From Adineta vaga (Eukaryota > Rotifera), in NCBI GenBank assembly GCA_021613535.1, contig CP075494.1, positions 1,612,001-1,676,000 of the forward strand: a stretch of 64,000 bases of DNA. The letters run 5' to 3'. Numbering within the stretch: the first letter of the stretch is position 1; every line of letters starts with the position of its first letter. The notes beneath the pieces are model-generated. The model was not told the DNA's origin. It did not search any database and worked only from the letters and a program-made list of their open reading frames with translations. This document shows, one piece after another, positions 33,474-46,203 of this stretch. The position numbers and the translations under genes are program-made.

Positions 33474-36400
33474 ATTCTGACATCTAGTTGACTGACAGCA
33501 ATATTTTAACGGAGATACGAACATATACATTATATTAAAAAGAGGATAATGCATAGAGAGGGCTCAGTCCCTATCATTATTATTGTATCCTCTGCCTCAA
33601 CTTAGAAGTTTCTTTGGACCCTTCTATTGTAATTCAAGTATTACTAAATATTTGATGCAGCTGTCAAATCACACATCTGTAAAAAATTTAGTATATACTC
33701 TTAATAATATAACCTAAGAACACAGTCTAACGTAACAATAATCCATTGTTTTTGTCAATGACCGAAAATTTTATCTATAACTCGTTTGTTAGAGATAGAA
33801 TTCCTAAGATAGTTTTTGATTATTTGCATCTTTGAAAATAACTTTTCACTACTTGTTTGCGAAATCGGTATTGTCATTGCGTTTTTTTACCACCCACGCC
33901 GAATAATCCGACAGTTGGATCCCATAAAATCCTATCGGATCCGATAGAGTAAGTTTGACTTGGACCATTTTGATTGTTTGTGGAAATTCATCTACGAAAG
34001 GAATTAGTTCATCTAGGAATTGAACAACGTCATTAATTATTTTCGACTGAACCATAGGTTTCATAGCAATAAATTTGTTTTTTAATGCATTTGAATCTGC
34101 ATCAATCTGCGACTGAGCTAATATATGCAATCAATATTTAACAAGTTTTCACTGTCGGACAAACTGTTAATATAGTCTTCAACATTGACAACATTTTTGA
34201 TGAAAATCTGTCATTCAGTTCACCTCACATACAATCGATCAAAGGAAAATGTATTCTATTCATAATAAAAGGATCGATAAATAATGACATCACTTTCAGA
34301 GAAATTCTAAATTCATATTTTTTTAATCTAAGGGCGCTCAGCCGCCACTAGACCTCAGCACAACTATGCTAGAGGTCAACAATTAACGTCGATTGATTTA
34401 TTCAATGCATCTATATGGAACGTCTTACTTTGAAGTGGTAAGTACAGATATCTAGCATCCAAACACAAAACATTGGGTTTAGAATGGGAGGGAACGAGGC
34501 GGGGAGAGGAATAGCTTTGTGGCGACGCCAGGAACAGACTACAGGGGACTATGCATACCCATATTTTTAAACTTTTTATAGAAAACTAGTCTTTATCTTA
34601 CAAAAATTCGAGATTTTTATGAATAAACCCATCCCATTTAAAAATTCTTGTGCCGTCCTTAAAAGAGTTAAAAACTCAAATAATAAATATATACGAGTCT
34701 CACAAAGACATTCCCATTGGTGAAAAGTCTTGCTTTGCTTAGGTTTTAAAAATAAATCCTAAAGAAAATGAATTTTCCGTTCATCTTCCTTAGTAAGAAC
34801 CCTTTTTTTGGATTGATCATTATATAACAAATGATTTTCTAATAATAATCTGCTTCATCACTAAAGGTAATAGAAAAGTCATATACAATGTAATAATACA
34901 TTTCAAATATTAGCTATGAATCTGATTTCTTTTTTACCGAATGTTTTTCAAAACAAACTCTATGGAGAATCTATGATGATAATATACGGATAGTACTAAA
35001 ATAAACGAACAACAACGATTAATTCTGAACGTTATTGTAACACCATAAATGATAAGACGCTGTTTACACAAAAAAAGTAGCTGAATTTGTGAGTAGAATA
35101 CGAATACTTACTATAATTTTATGCTGATAAGAAAAATATTTGCTTCCAGAATGACAAATATTTTAGTTAGTAACAGAAAATATCTGCCAGTTTCTATGAT
35201 GAAAAAGTTTGAAAAGAAATGTAATTTGTGAAACCACTATGTGTTATTTTACATTCCAGTAGCTGCGTGTTAATACAAGAGATGCCTAAATAGAGAAAAA
35301 CAAAATTTCACAATTGAATGAAGTAGTCAAGGTTTTATTTTTATTTTCTATTGTTTACTTATACAAAACTACGAAACATTATTTTTCACATCTCACCTCA
35401 AACAATTTGAAATATCATGTACAATAAATTAAAATGACTTGGAAACTGAACAAAAATCTCAAATTGTGAACACGTTGCAAACGGAACAGTGTATTTATAA
35501 AAGATCATTATCAAAAAACAAAAAACTTTTCGTAAAATATCTCTACTCAATAGATATTGTATTAATTTGTCATACACACAGTTTTTTCATTACTGTCAAC
35601 AAATGATTTCATAGCCCTGATGAAATTACTTGTTCAGAGAATGTACATAATCTATTCTTTTCTAATTACACGTATTGCTTATTAATTTAAAACCCGAGTA
35701 ATACGTCAAATGATACAAGGACTCTGACATATTTTCGTTGATGGATTTTTCGATCATACTATGTGAGTTTGAAAGTGAGAAACAGCATGCCTAATTAGCA
35801 ATAATAGGTTATAAAAAAATTACTATAAAGAATGAAATCATGTTGCAATCGGCAAAAAAAAGAATCATTTTTCAAATCATTCTCAAAATGAAAGATGATC
35901 GAATAACGTTAGCGTTTCTATAGTATTTTACATCGATAAGAAAAACATAGATTTTCATGTTAGGATAAATCAAATTACTGTAATTGAAAAGCATTTTCAT
36001 TTCAATTTTGAAAACTAAGGAAAGAAAGAAGAAAAATATTAGTCATAGAATTTTCTGTTTGTTCTTGTATAGATGTGAATAAGATTTACTATTTGGAAAA
36101 ATTTTCATATTAATAAAATTACAATTTAGATAATCTCAAACATTGTTTTAACAATTAATTATGAATCAGATTGATATTGTTATTAAATGATAAATAAAAG
36201 TTTAACATCAGAAAAGAAACGTTTCTTATCGAGCGCTTGTTAAAATAAAATTTCCTATAACAAAATTTGTCATAAAGAAAACTGTTACAATAAAACTACT
36301 GTCGTCATCAATGTTAACAGCAAGTAATGCTCCATTACAATAATAAATCTTTCCGTATGGAAAAAAGTCATAATTTGAGTTGAAGCGATGAAAAACTATT

Positions 36401-36811
36401 TAAGAAACGTTTTTCTTTATTATTTTTTTCTCATTTCTTATCAAAAAAATTTCTGAAAGAAACTATGTAGTAGTAGTTAGCAACGGATTCGAGTATTTGC
36501 TGCTGACATTTGCTTAGGTACTTGAGATAAGTCTGATACTTCTCAGATAGATAGAGATCATCATCCTGCATCGAACGATACTACAGTAATTTCAAAAATA
36601 TTTTTAATTCCTTTTTCTGAAAGAAAGGGTTATAGCGTAGAAACTACGGTCAATAAAATGCTAAAAGTTTGAGAGTTTGTTCAAGCCAATCAGATTGCAG
36701 CATTTTATAAACTATTGAAAACTTAATGATGGACATCTGGAAATGATCCACCCAAAGTAATCGATGTCGACGATCTCGAATCTGATGTTCGTTGGGGGGG
36801 GGGGGGGTTGT
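33474..36811. other. Gene desert
   Basis: About 3.3 kb of AT-rich sequence. One minus-strand open frame, 33849-34130 (93 residues, KSKIINDVVQFLDELIPFVD-like in its middle), has coding-like composition but no family I recognise; it may be a transposon-protein fragment. A run of 14 G at 36794-36807 lies just before the inverted element at 36812. Confidence 0.4.
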
Positions 36812-37276
36812 ACTGTAAATAAAAAAGGTTTAGTACCGAACCCATCGAGAAGGTTCCGTAGGTTCTTAAAGCTTTAGAATGCGAGGACAAATCGAACGAA
36901 ATGGTTTTCAAAATCTACGAAACCTAAAAAGAATCTGACGGTGGGCACAGTCTCCGTTCCATCGTCTACGAAACCATTTTAGATCCGCGATGCGAAAAAA
37001 GGTTTCGTCGAGAGATACGAAACCTCAAGGATCAGTACTATAGTTTTATACGGAACGATTAAGGTTTCGCATCTCCCATCGGAACCTTATTCGCTTTGCA
37101 GAACTTAAAATGGTTTCGTAGACGGTGGTTCGGAGACTGTGCCCGCCGTCAGATCCTTTTTAGGTTGCGTACAATTTGAAAACTATTTCATTCGATTTGT
37201 CCTCGCACTCTAAAGCTCTTAGAACCTACGGAACCTTTTCGATGGGTTCGGTCCTAAACCTTTTTTTATTTACAGT
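36812..37276. mobile_element. Full-length palindromic (fold-back) MITE
   Basis: Both ends read ACTGTAAATAAAAAAGG inward, and the two 230-bp halves are complementary almost throughout (for example CGAACCCATCGAGAAGGTTC on the left against GAACCTTTTCGATGGGTTCG on the right, with many GGTTTCGTAG-type matches). No coding sequence. The TA on the left is TG on the right, so the target site is not clear. A transcript would fold into a long hairpin. Confidence 0.85.
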
Positions 37277-39147
37277 GGGGGCAAGGTCAAAAAAACATAT
37301 TTTTTGAAAATGCTCAAACTTCAAAGATACCTTGTTTTAGTCAGCAAGTGCCTTGATAGTAGAACAAAGTGTTATTCGTATGGGAAGGTCTGTATGCTCT
37401 ATTACTCCTTCAAAGGTTTCTGAACATACTGCTAAAAGGCAGATTGTTGGTCATCGTAGTATATGTTGATTACTGTTACAAGCAACGATCTATTCATTCT
37501 GAGTTGTCTCAGTGATTTCTTAATGAATTAAACATAGAAGTGACGTATTGATGAACGGAAATGTATTCACATCTTTCACAACTTTGTAGATTGTACTAAT
37601 TGTTTTGTTAGTCATTTATCTGTTGATTTGTGAAGTAGTCAACTGGATTAAGAACAGGGAAAGTAAATTGCAGCATTTTCTTTTTGATATATTTTCGTAA
37701 TATGTCCCAGAGTATCATAATAGTTTTCTGTAGTAGTTGATTATCAAACTCTAGTTTTGAATCCGAGAAAATTTGTTATTGATGGGTGCATATATGATTA
37801 CTGACCATGTTTAACGATCGAAAATGTCATTAGAAAAAATATATTCAAAACTGTTACCTACCCGTTTAGTTACAATTTACAAAACGTTAGAATGATGCAA
37901 AAGAAATTTTTAAGAAATTATTAAGATTGAATATGTTAAACATACAATTGAGAAGAACATGTTATTTGTCAACCGATCTTCATAATTTTATCATCCTAGA
38001 ACTAGCAATTATTTCATTCCAATAGTTTGATTCGTTTGACCATGATTTAATTTACGTCGAACAAAAAAAAAGGCGCATCATTAATTCAGTAACATTTTGC
38101 AGATAAAAAATCGTGTAGCTTGAATATTTATAATTTTATTTGGTAGTCCTGTTCTCAAAATAATTTTTCAGCGAACTAGAAGTTGAATCAGAAAAGGTTG
38201 TTTTCTATTTGGATTTTGAACATAAAAAATTATACGATTTATTTCTTATTTAAATTCGATATTATCTCCTTTGATTTTCAATTCATATTACTCAAAATAA
38301 AATAAAAGAAAGCTATGTAATTGAGCAAATATTCTCTTCTGATTATTTCAAATCTTATGGAATGAGTTTCTCAACTACAATCTGTATTATTGTGGTTCAA
38401 AATATTTCGATTTCTTTTATTCATATTAGATTCACGATTGTCTGATAGTAGAGTCATTTGTTTCGTTTTTTTTGCGTTCCAAATTTCTCGAAAAGTGAAA
38501 TCGATCATATGCTTTAAATTGTTTTATTATTGTTTTATATTTATCCGGGATCGTATTGAAAGAAGAATCAATTTCTTAGAATTTTCTGATAAAAGAATAT
38601 GAACTATTGTGACAACGAATATATTTGAACACAGGTGAACATTTTTATGATTGAATAGTTATGTCAAATGATGACGAAGAGCTGTGTTCTGGAGAAAACG
38701 AAATATTTTTTTTTATTACATCTTTAGTATATCATATTAAAAAATTAGTTTTCAAATGCAGCCATGAGTTTTAGTTGTCATATGACAAAGCAAAAAGCAA
38801 ATATAGTAGCAACAAAATAGTGCTATTTATGAACATAGAACAAAATTGAATACCCGTTGATATTTCTTTTACTGCAGAAAAAAAAGACATTGATTTTTTT
38901 GTATGAAATCTGCAAAGAATTTTACGTCATATATTGCTGATTCATGATGGCTGATAGAAATCAGTGTTACCGATTGTAAATTGAATTCAATCTTGTCAAA
39001 GAAAAAATTTTATGATTGGATTGACGCCCATTGTTCTTATTGTTATAGAATAGATGTCGTATTAAATCAAGAATTTTCATCCGTACGATGTGTTAGTTCT
39101 TTAGAAAATTTTCTTGATTTGAATATAAACCATATGATGGTCAACCA
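37277..39147. other. Gene-poor spacer
   Basis: No gene supported. The open stretch 38981-39169 (DWIDAHCSYCYRIDVV) ends within the hairpin at 39149 and could be another truncated gene piece, but I recognise no family. Confidence 0.35.
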
Positions 39148-39148
39148 T

Positions 39149-39360
39149 CTTGAGGGTGGGTGTGGGTGAGGGTGGAATGGCGTATAAGCGCGCAAAGGGT
39201 GTACTTATGCATCTCGTGGATGAAGAATGAGTTAGTTAGAATGTGAAAGTTGGTTAAGTTTTGGGAGTGAGGGAGCGAATGTGGACACTCCTTGCGCGCT
39301 TATACGCCAAACTGAGATCTATATGTAATCCCACCCTCACCCTCACCCACACCCACCCGC
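39149..39360. repeat. Long telomere-like inverted repeat (copy 10)
   Basis: The left arm is TTGAGGGTGGGTGTGGGTG, the right arm CACCCACACCCACCCGCAG. An additional inner pair, GGCGTATAAGCGCGCAA at 39179 and its complement at 39291, gives a 212-bp two-tier hairpin, the longest of the dispersed family. Confidence 0.85.
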
Positions 39361-39494
39361 AGCAATACACGAACCTCAAAATTTGTGATTTCGTAATCAG
39401 AGATCTTAAAAAATCAATAAATTTTCATAATATCTACAAAACCAGATCAAAAGCACAAAAAGAATATATAGAAAAAAAAACACTATTTTAATAC

Positions 39495-41050
39495 GGCGCA
39501 CGAACTTTTTCATCAACATTTGATGTTGTTTCATCGATTAATAAAATTTTACTTCTCTTTATAATAACACGAACAATACAAATTAATTGAAATTGTCCAA
39601 CACTAAAATTATTTCCTCCTTCTTCAATTAACATCTATAGATCGGCTGAATGTCGACGAACAAATTCTTTTAATTGTACATCATTTGATGCCATCCAACT
39701 TTGTTCATCAGAATAGAATTGAAATGGATCAAGATATTATATCGAAGTGTTCCACTAAATAAAATTGGTTGTTGTGGCATAATACTAAGATGAGATCGAA
39801 GATGAACAAGTTTGATTCGACTAATATCATTTATCAATACTATCAATCGAAATAATACCAGTAATATTAGATTGATGAACAAAACGAAAAATACCTTTAA
39901 AAAGAGAAGATTTACCCGCACCAGTTCGACCAATTATTCCTATTTTTTCATTAGATTCAATCTAAAGATTAAAATTATTGAGAACTGTTTCAAGACCTGA
40001 TCGATGACAAAGTGAATAATTTTCAAAACTAATTGAACCATGAATTGGCCATTGGTAACAACGAATATTCATAAATCTGTTCGGGACTTGTCATATATAA
40101 TTCAGTTTGAAATAATAATAATATACTTAATTGAATAGATTTTGGTATAGAAATATCACACATGAATAAAAGTGCAATGAATGATGCATCTATTTGTTTA
40201 CGGAAAGTAATTAATATCATTTCAGTTGTAAAAGTATTTATAAATGATATAAGATTGAGTCTAATATCAAGCCATCGCATTGCATCATACATATTAACAT
40301 TTGCACGTGCATTTCTATCGATATTATCATTAAATTGTTGAATAAAATAATCTTTAACTTTAAAAGCACGAAGGGTAATAAAACTATTCAATGATGATGA
40401 AAGAAGATCATATATTGGACTATACGTAATACTTTCTAATCGTTTTAATTGCTTTTTCGATCGAAGATAAAAACGACACAAGAATATAATATCAGATGTT
40501 AGTGCAACAACGAATAATAAAAGATATGTTTTGATAAGACTAATAATTACAAGTGAACGAGTTGACATTAATGATGATTTTAAAGTAGAGATTAATATTG
40601 TAGGTAATGTTTCATCAATAACTTTTTGATCATTACTTACTCGATTTAATATTCTTCAACTTAGATTACTTTCAAAATTCTGAACATGTATATAATAATG
40701 ATTTTAACATTTTGTTAGGTAAATTATTTGCACCATTTAATACAATATAGTAGAAAAATACTGTGCGAAGTGTATTCTGTTATAATAATAGCTAATATTA
40801 ATCCAAGATAGATATAACCAAATGTTGAAATATCCTGGTTTTTTCTATGTTCATCTTTTAACCAAATACTAAGCCAATAGTTACTATCACCATAAAAGAT
40901 TTCACTAATTATCATCTAAATAATAATTAAACATAACCCATCAAATGATGATGCAGTAAATAAATTTAATAATACTTTCCAATTGTTATTTCCAGGTACC
41001 GCTGTTTCTTCAGAAATGGTTGGTTGAGTATCATTTTCTGATGAATTTTC
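39495..41050 (-). pseudogene. ABC transporter (ABCC/MRP-like) remnant
   Basis: Pieces in order on the minus strand spell the second half of an ABCC protein in at least four frames. There is a transmembrane segment (NGANNLPNKM, ILNRVSNDQKVIDETLP), then the domain RLESITYSPIYDLLSSSLN and FITLRAFKVKDYFIQQFND (40568-40029). The nucleotide-binding domain has Walker [16 protein letters not shown] near 39940, the Q-loop LSIMPQQPILFSGTLRYN, a signature FSVGQ (R replaced by F), and Walker B ILLIDETTSNVDE near 39530. It ends abruptly after the D-loop. Multiple frame changes and a missing C-terminus mark it as a pseudogene. The parent would be an ATP-driven export pump in the plasma membrane. Confidence 0.78.
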
Positions 41051-41054
41051 ATCA

Positions 41055-41098
41055 TGAGGATGTGGATAAATGAAAGATACTCACACCCTCACCCTCAA
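41055..41098. repeat. Telomere-like hairpin (copy 11)
   Basis: TGAGGATGTGG, loop, then CACACCCTCACCCTCA. It lies at the upstream edge of the ABCC remnant. Confidence 0.65.
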
Positions 41099-41523
41099 AG
41101 GTAGTTCAATTCATTAATAAGATCTTCAACGGAATAATTAAATCTGCAATTAGTCGAGGAATCAGTTCAGTGTACGCTGTTGAAACTACGTATGATCGGA
41201 GGCAAGAAACTTATGCAAGCTATGGAATACGAAACGAATGATCAAGATCCAAACAAAATTATTGCTATTTTTATTATAGTGAAGATTATCATAGGGAAGA
41301 TCTGTCTGCATCGAGACAGTTTGAACCAGACTCGGAATTTAGAAACTATAAGAAATGAACTTGATATTAATGGAACCGATTGATACTATAAAAATTTTGA
41401 AATCAAGAAGAAGTATAAGTATACAAGTTTTTTTGCTTGAACTCTTTATCTTTCTGCTGAAATTTTGAGAACAAAGGTACGAGTGTGATAGAAGAATACA
41501 CAGCGACATCCTTTCCCACACGC

Positions 41524-44500
41524 TTAACGACGGCAATAATATGATGGCAATTGTTTTCGAAAGTGTTTTGAAGCCATAGAAAATACTTTTCGATAAATTT
41601 TTGAAGGTAAAACAAAAATGATGAAGCCGAAAACTGATGGGAGAAATGAAATGAAATAACCAAGAAGATGAAACCAAAGATGTCGAGATGATTTCTTACA
41701 ATCCATTGACAATATTATTCCAATATGAAATAAAGAAAGAGTAGCTAAAATCATTGGACTAATCAAAAGATGTCGATATTGTTTCAATTTAATATGAAAA
41801 TGTCGAAGAAAATGATCATCCGTATGAATTATTGCTCGTTGATAAGCAGTACTTACTATAATATATATCGATGAAAATAAATTAATCAATAAAGGACCAA
41901 GAAAATGAAAACAAATTATTATTAAATTGTATATTTGTAACCATGGTCGATAATTTATAACACACCATGTTCGATCTTCTTTCTCATCGAAAAATATTGA
42001 AAAATGAATAAATTGAGGAATCATAAGAATTACAATGACGATAGGCAAAATATGAACGATTATTTTCGCTAGTCGTCTACTGATTTTTTTATTAAAACTA
42101 ATTCCTGTAGAAACTGCCCATGTTCGTTCAATAGCTACACAACTATTATACCAATTATGTAAGTATAAAAGAATTTTCATTGGAATTTCAATTCCAAAAC
42201 AACTAGTAATAGCTAAATGATATCGATTAGAATAAATCATATGTGAAAGAAATAAAAGCCATATACGACATATTAATAAAATAACAACGAATAATGAAGT
42301 AATCGAAGAATAAAATAGATAAATACCACAACCAACTTCTTGACATCTTTTACGATTGAATGTAAATATTGATAAAATACTATTAATCGTTCCAATAATA
42401 AACATAAATATTGTTAATAGAAGACTTAATTGAACAGAGAATGGTTGATTAAAAATATTTTTATTTCGTCGAATTTCAAAACCTATGATTTCATCCAATG
42501 TAACGCCAAAACCTTTTGTATAATATTGACATCGATCACCATAAAAACAACTTGGACAAACACAAATTCGTGCATTTGAACATATTGGATGATCTTGAAT
42601 ACATCTAGCTTGATTTTCACAAGAATCTTTTGATGTACATTGTAGATTGAGATGACGATGAAAAGTTAAACAATTTGCATGACGATCATTCGTACATAAA
42701 CATACATAAGTTTCATCGATGAAACATTGAAGATGATGATGATGATGGATTTCACAGAGATGATGATAGTATTTAATACGTTGAATTCGTTTCATTTCTA
42801 ACATTGTTGAATTCATTAATATGTCAAGAGAAAAACATTCTCGTTCAAAATCTATTGATGTAGAAATTTCTTTTCGAGGTAATTGTTGAATGATGGTTAG
42901 ATAGAACTTTTCATTTGCTTCTACAATCATTAAATGAAACGGAATCGATATATGAAAAGTAACAAAACGTTGAAAAAGAGTCAACTTTTGTAAAACAATC
43001 GTAATCGTTGGATCAGATTCATTCGATAATGTGAAGAAATAAGCTAAAGCATATGATGGAATATCAATATCATTCAGCGAAACTTCAATTTTGCCTTTCA
43101 TATATTGACATCGTGTTCCAAAGTATGACGAAGAACAAATACAGTTATATGTATTTTCTAGACCATTGACATGATTAGAAACACATTGACCACCATTTTC
43201 ACAGGCATTTATTGGTACACATAATGACGTTAATAAACAGCGAGGTCCATGTTTAGTCAATGGACAAATACAGATAGGTCGATTATTAACAAAACCAATA
43301 CAGAGAGAATCAGATGAACAATTCTGACAATTGATTTTCATATTACAATCAATACCTGACCGACTCTCATGACATCGACAAAATGTTATATTTGTATTGA
43401 AATATTTCATACATTCTCCATGATAACATTTTCGTGAACAATCCGATGAAATAGAATCGAGATGTTCGATGATAAATAAATCGATGACCATTCGATTAAC
43501 TGGTAGAAAAAGAAAAGGAATTGGATAATGCCAACTACCAATATAATTTAGATTATGCTTATTAAAGACATCAATACGTAAACTGTACTTCTTTAAAATA
43601 TCTTTTGGACGCGTACTGTATAATAAATAACGATTTAATATAACACTACAACTTTGTTTAGGTATGTAGACAAATTGTTCATGAGAATTAATTGTTTGTT
43701 CTTCATCAATTAACATAATAACAATGGAATAAATCACTTCACTTTTATATGCAATTAATTGCATTGTAAGACTGACTCGTTGATTTTGATATTGACATAA
43801 ATTACCATAATAGCTTGGCGGACACATACATTGATCATTCATAGTATTCAGTTCGATTAATTCATGAAAATGTAGCCCACGATTGCAATACCATGGCCAT
43901 GAAACGTTCTTTCCAAAGAATTCTTTCTTTTCTTTAACAAAACGTTGTTCTGTTGTCCATGAAGATAAATCAGATTCAAATGAAGGATAATTTGAAGAAG
44001 TGTAAATTGAAAAATATTTAGTTCTATGCATTTGTATTTCATCAATTCGACAAAGAACTTGAGCAACAGTCCAATTACTAATTGAACTTGCATCGCAGGA
44101 TAATTTTCGATTGTTGCAAAAGTTTTCATCCTCACCATCAGGACAGTCAAGATGATTATCACATAGCTGAGTCCATAACAAACATTTACCTATATTTCGA
44201 CAGCGAAACCATTTAGAACTGTTACCTCCCAAATGTTTGCTTCGACAGAGTTGTAGCTCATCGGATGCACCAAGACAATCATCTTGTTTGTTGTCCACTT
44301 GTTCGAGAGGTAAACAGATTACTGTAAAATTCAATGGAGATATGCATTCCTGAGTTTCTAAATCACATAGAGTTTGTTGTGCACAATTCTGTTCATCTTG
44401 TCCATCTTTACAGTCTCGAAGACCATCACATTGAGTATACATATTTTTGCATGGCCATTGAGAAGAACATGTGAAGTCATATAAATCAGTCTGATAATTT

Positions 44501-46203
44501 GGTTCTTCATCCGACCACATTTTTTGACATAGATCATGAAACGAATGTCTTTCTTCATATTGATCGATGGCTGATGGACAATAACTAGCACTTAAGAAAG
44601 GTGCTAGACATATGTCATCACCAGCACATCTAATTCTATGCTTATCGTTCAGTGTGCAACTTTCATTATAGTTTTCATCATCCATTAAATAACAATCATA
44701 TATGTTGTCCATAATACGATGTTTAGAAATACGTTTTAATGAATTTTCGCACGAATACAAAGATGAATGTTCTTGATATATCATCTCATTGTCATAAATA
44801 TTATCATGTGTTAAAATACAACCACGAAATAAGAAACGTATCAGAAAGTTCATATTAAACCACGGATCCTCACCTGTGTTCGAATAGACATCATGCAGTT
44901 TAGTACCATTTATACAAGATAGATTTTCATATAAATTCATAGGTGTGATAACATCACATAATTGCTCATCATAGCAAATATATTGTGGCCAGAAAAAGTC
45001 ACTAGAATTTTGAAGCCATTGATATCGAGAATACAAGAAACGAATGTGATTATGGTAGATCGGTATAATTGGAAATTGAAATAAAGGATCGCAGTCTTTC
45101 AGAAATTGAAAGATTACACCATTCATTAGTAATGATTCACATGAAATATTATTGATTGTTTCAAGAAGTGACGTGAGACAAACCATAGCAATCCAACAGT
45201 TATCGGATAAATTACCTTTAATGGCCATTGTTTCTCTTAATAATGCATGACGTCCATTGTGACATTTGTGAAACTTCTCGACACATTGCCCATCACCACA
45301 TACAAATCGATTCGCATCAGATCGACATGAATGTTCTTCACAACGGAATGTTGGATCTTGAAAACAAGAATCGATAACATTGGCATCGAAAAATTCATCC
45401 GATCGATCAAGACAATCGGTCATGTCTATATGATTTTTCTGAAAAGTATGAGGAATACATTGACCATTGTAACATCGAAATTCATCTTCATCACATTCAT
45501 TTATCTCCATCTCGAAACATAGAGCTTCATCAACACCTCTATTAAGACAATCGACATGACCATCACATATTTCACGCCAATCGAGACATAATTTTCTTCC
45601 GCCAAGATCACACGGCAGATGAATGTAGCATGGCAGTTCTGTCGCTATGTTCGTAGATTCTTCATATGTTGTTCTACTACGAAACTGAGTTTCTACGATT
45701 TGTTCAATTGACATAATCGTATTTTGCTCGAATGCATATTGACATCGATTACCAAACCAGCCATTTGAACAGTTGTAAAACTGCTCATTGAATGACCAAT
45801 CCAATTTGTCTAGGTAAAACTGATATCGCTCAGCGAGATCAATCGATACCGACCATAAAAGTAATTGATGACTAGTGATGTTAGTTCGACGTAAATCATC
45901 GAAAGTCAACATTTGACTATGTGGATTAAGAAAATTTGTCTGTATTTTCGGATTTGTTTCATTTGTCAGACGAAAGCAATAAGGAATAAGTTCATCAGTT
46001 ACATAGACTAAATCTTGATAAGCTAGTTTTTCAACGCGTACGTAATACTTTAAACAATTGAACTGTAAACTATCGTCAGTTGTTATTGGTTGAGTATCGT
46101 ACAGATTTAACTGACCAATAATTATCGTCCATTGACAGAAAAATACCAGTAAAATTTCTAAAGCTACTTCTTCTTTTGCAAAAGAGATTATCTTCATCTT
46201 CAA
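41524..46203 (-). CDS. Large LDLa/EGF seven-transmembrane receptor
   Basis: 1559 residues in a single uninterrupted exon. The start gives a hydrophobic signal segment (LEILLVFFCQWTIIIGQL). LDL-receptor class A modules follow, for example CDLGGRKLCLDWREICDG near residue 197, CYNGQCIPH, CGDGQCVEKFHKC, PCKNMYTQCDGLRDCKDG and LLWTQLCDNHLDCPDGED. Then EGF-like modules appear: CMCPPSYYGNLCQY, CYHGECMKYF, CENGGQCVSN and CVCPSCFYGDRCQY. From about residue 1250 there are seven hydrophobic helices (for example LLLTIFMFIIGTINSILSIF, LAKIIVHILPIVIVILMIPQ, FISFLPSVFGFIIFVLP), a rhodopsin-like bundle, and a short basic tail. The layout fits a cell-surface receptor that binds a ligand through its cysteine-rich modules and signals through G proteins. 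Ligand unknown. An intron-less frame this long is unusual next to its many-intron neighbours. Confidence 0.88.
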   Translation of the reverse strand: MKMKIISFAKEEVALEILLVFFCQWTIIIGQLNLYDTQPITTDDSLQFNCLKYYVRVEKLAYQDLVYVTDELIPYCFRLTNETNPKIQTNFLNPHSQMLTFDDLRRTNITSHQLLLWSVSIDLAERYQFYLDKLDWSFNEQFYNCSNGWFGNRCQYAFEQNTIMSIEQIVETQFRSRTTYEESTNIATELPCYIHLPCDLGGRKLCLDWREICDGHVDCLNRGVDEALCFEMEINECDEDEFRCYNGQCIPHTFQKNHIDMTDCLDRSDEFFDANVIDSCFQDPTFRCEEHSCRSDANRFVCGDGQCVEKFHKCHNGRHALLRETMAIKGNLSDNCWIAMVCLTSLLETINNISCESLLMNGVIFQFLKDCDPLFQFPIIPIYHNHIRFLYSRYQWLQNSSDFFWPQYICYDEQLCDVITPMNLYENLSCINGTKLHDVYSNTGEDPWFNMNFLIRFLFRGCILTHDNIYDNEMIYQEHSSLYSCENSLKRISKHRIMDNIYDCYLMDDENYNESCTLNDKHRIRCAGDDICLAPFLSASYCPSAIDQYEERHSFHDLCQKMWSDEEPNYQTDLYDFTCSSQWPCKNMYTQCDGLRDCKDGQDEQNCAQQTLCDLETQECISPLNFTVICLPLEQVDNKQDDCLGASDELQLCRSKHLGGNSSKWFRCRNIGKCLLWTQLCDNHLDCPDGEDENFCNNRKLSCDASSISNWTVAQVLCRIDEIQMHRTKYFSIYTSSNYPSFESDLSSWTTEQRFVKEKKEFFGKNVSWPWYCNRGLHFHELIELNTMNDQCMCPPSYYGNLCQYQNQRVSLTMQLIAYKSEVIYSIVIMLIDEEQTINSHEQFVYIPKQSCSVILNRYLLYSTRPKDILKKYSLRIDVFNKHNLNYIGSWHYPIPFLFLPVNRMVIDLFIIEHLDSISSDCSRKCYHGECMKYFNTNITFCRCHESRSGIDCNMKINCQNCSSDSLCIGFVNNRPICICPLTKHGPRCLLTSLCVPINACENGGQCVSNHVNGLENTYNCICSSSYFGTRCQYMKGKIEVSLNDIDIPSYALAYFFTLSNESDPTITIVLQKLTLFQRFVTFHISIPFHLMIVEANEKFYLTIIQQLPRKEISTSIDFERECFSLDILMNSTMLEMKRIQRIKYYHHLCEIHHHHHLQCFIDETYVCLCTNDRHANCLTFHRHLNLQCTSKDSCENQARCIQDHPICSNARICVCPSCFYGDRCQYYTKGFGVTLDEIIGFEIRRNKNIFNQPFSVQLSLLLTIFMFIIGTINSILSIFTFNRKRCQEVGCGIYLFYSSITSLFVVILLICRIWLLFLSHMIYSNRYHLAITSCFGIEIPMKILLYLHNWYNSCVAIERTWAVSTGISFNKKISRRLAKIIVHILPIVIVILMIPQFIHFSIFFDEKEDRTWCVINYRPWLQIYNLIIICFHFLGPLLINLFSSIYIIVSTAYQRAIIHTDDHFLRHFHIKLKQYRHLLISPMILATLSLFHIGIILSMDCKKSSRHLWFHLLGYFISFLPSVFGFIIFVLPSKIYRKVFSMASKHFRKQLPSYYCRR

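Noticed and set aside
39261-39491. 76-codon plus-strand frame after the long hairpin
   Set aside because: It translates the C-rich arm (THTHPQQ) and then low-complexity sequence.
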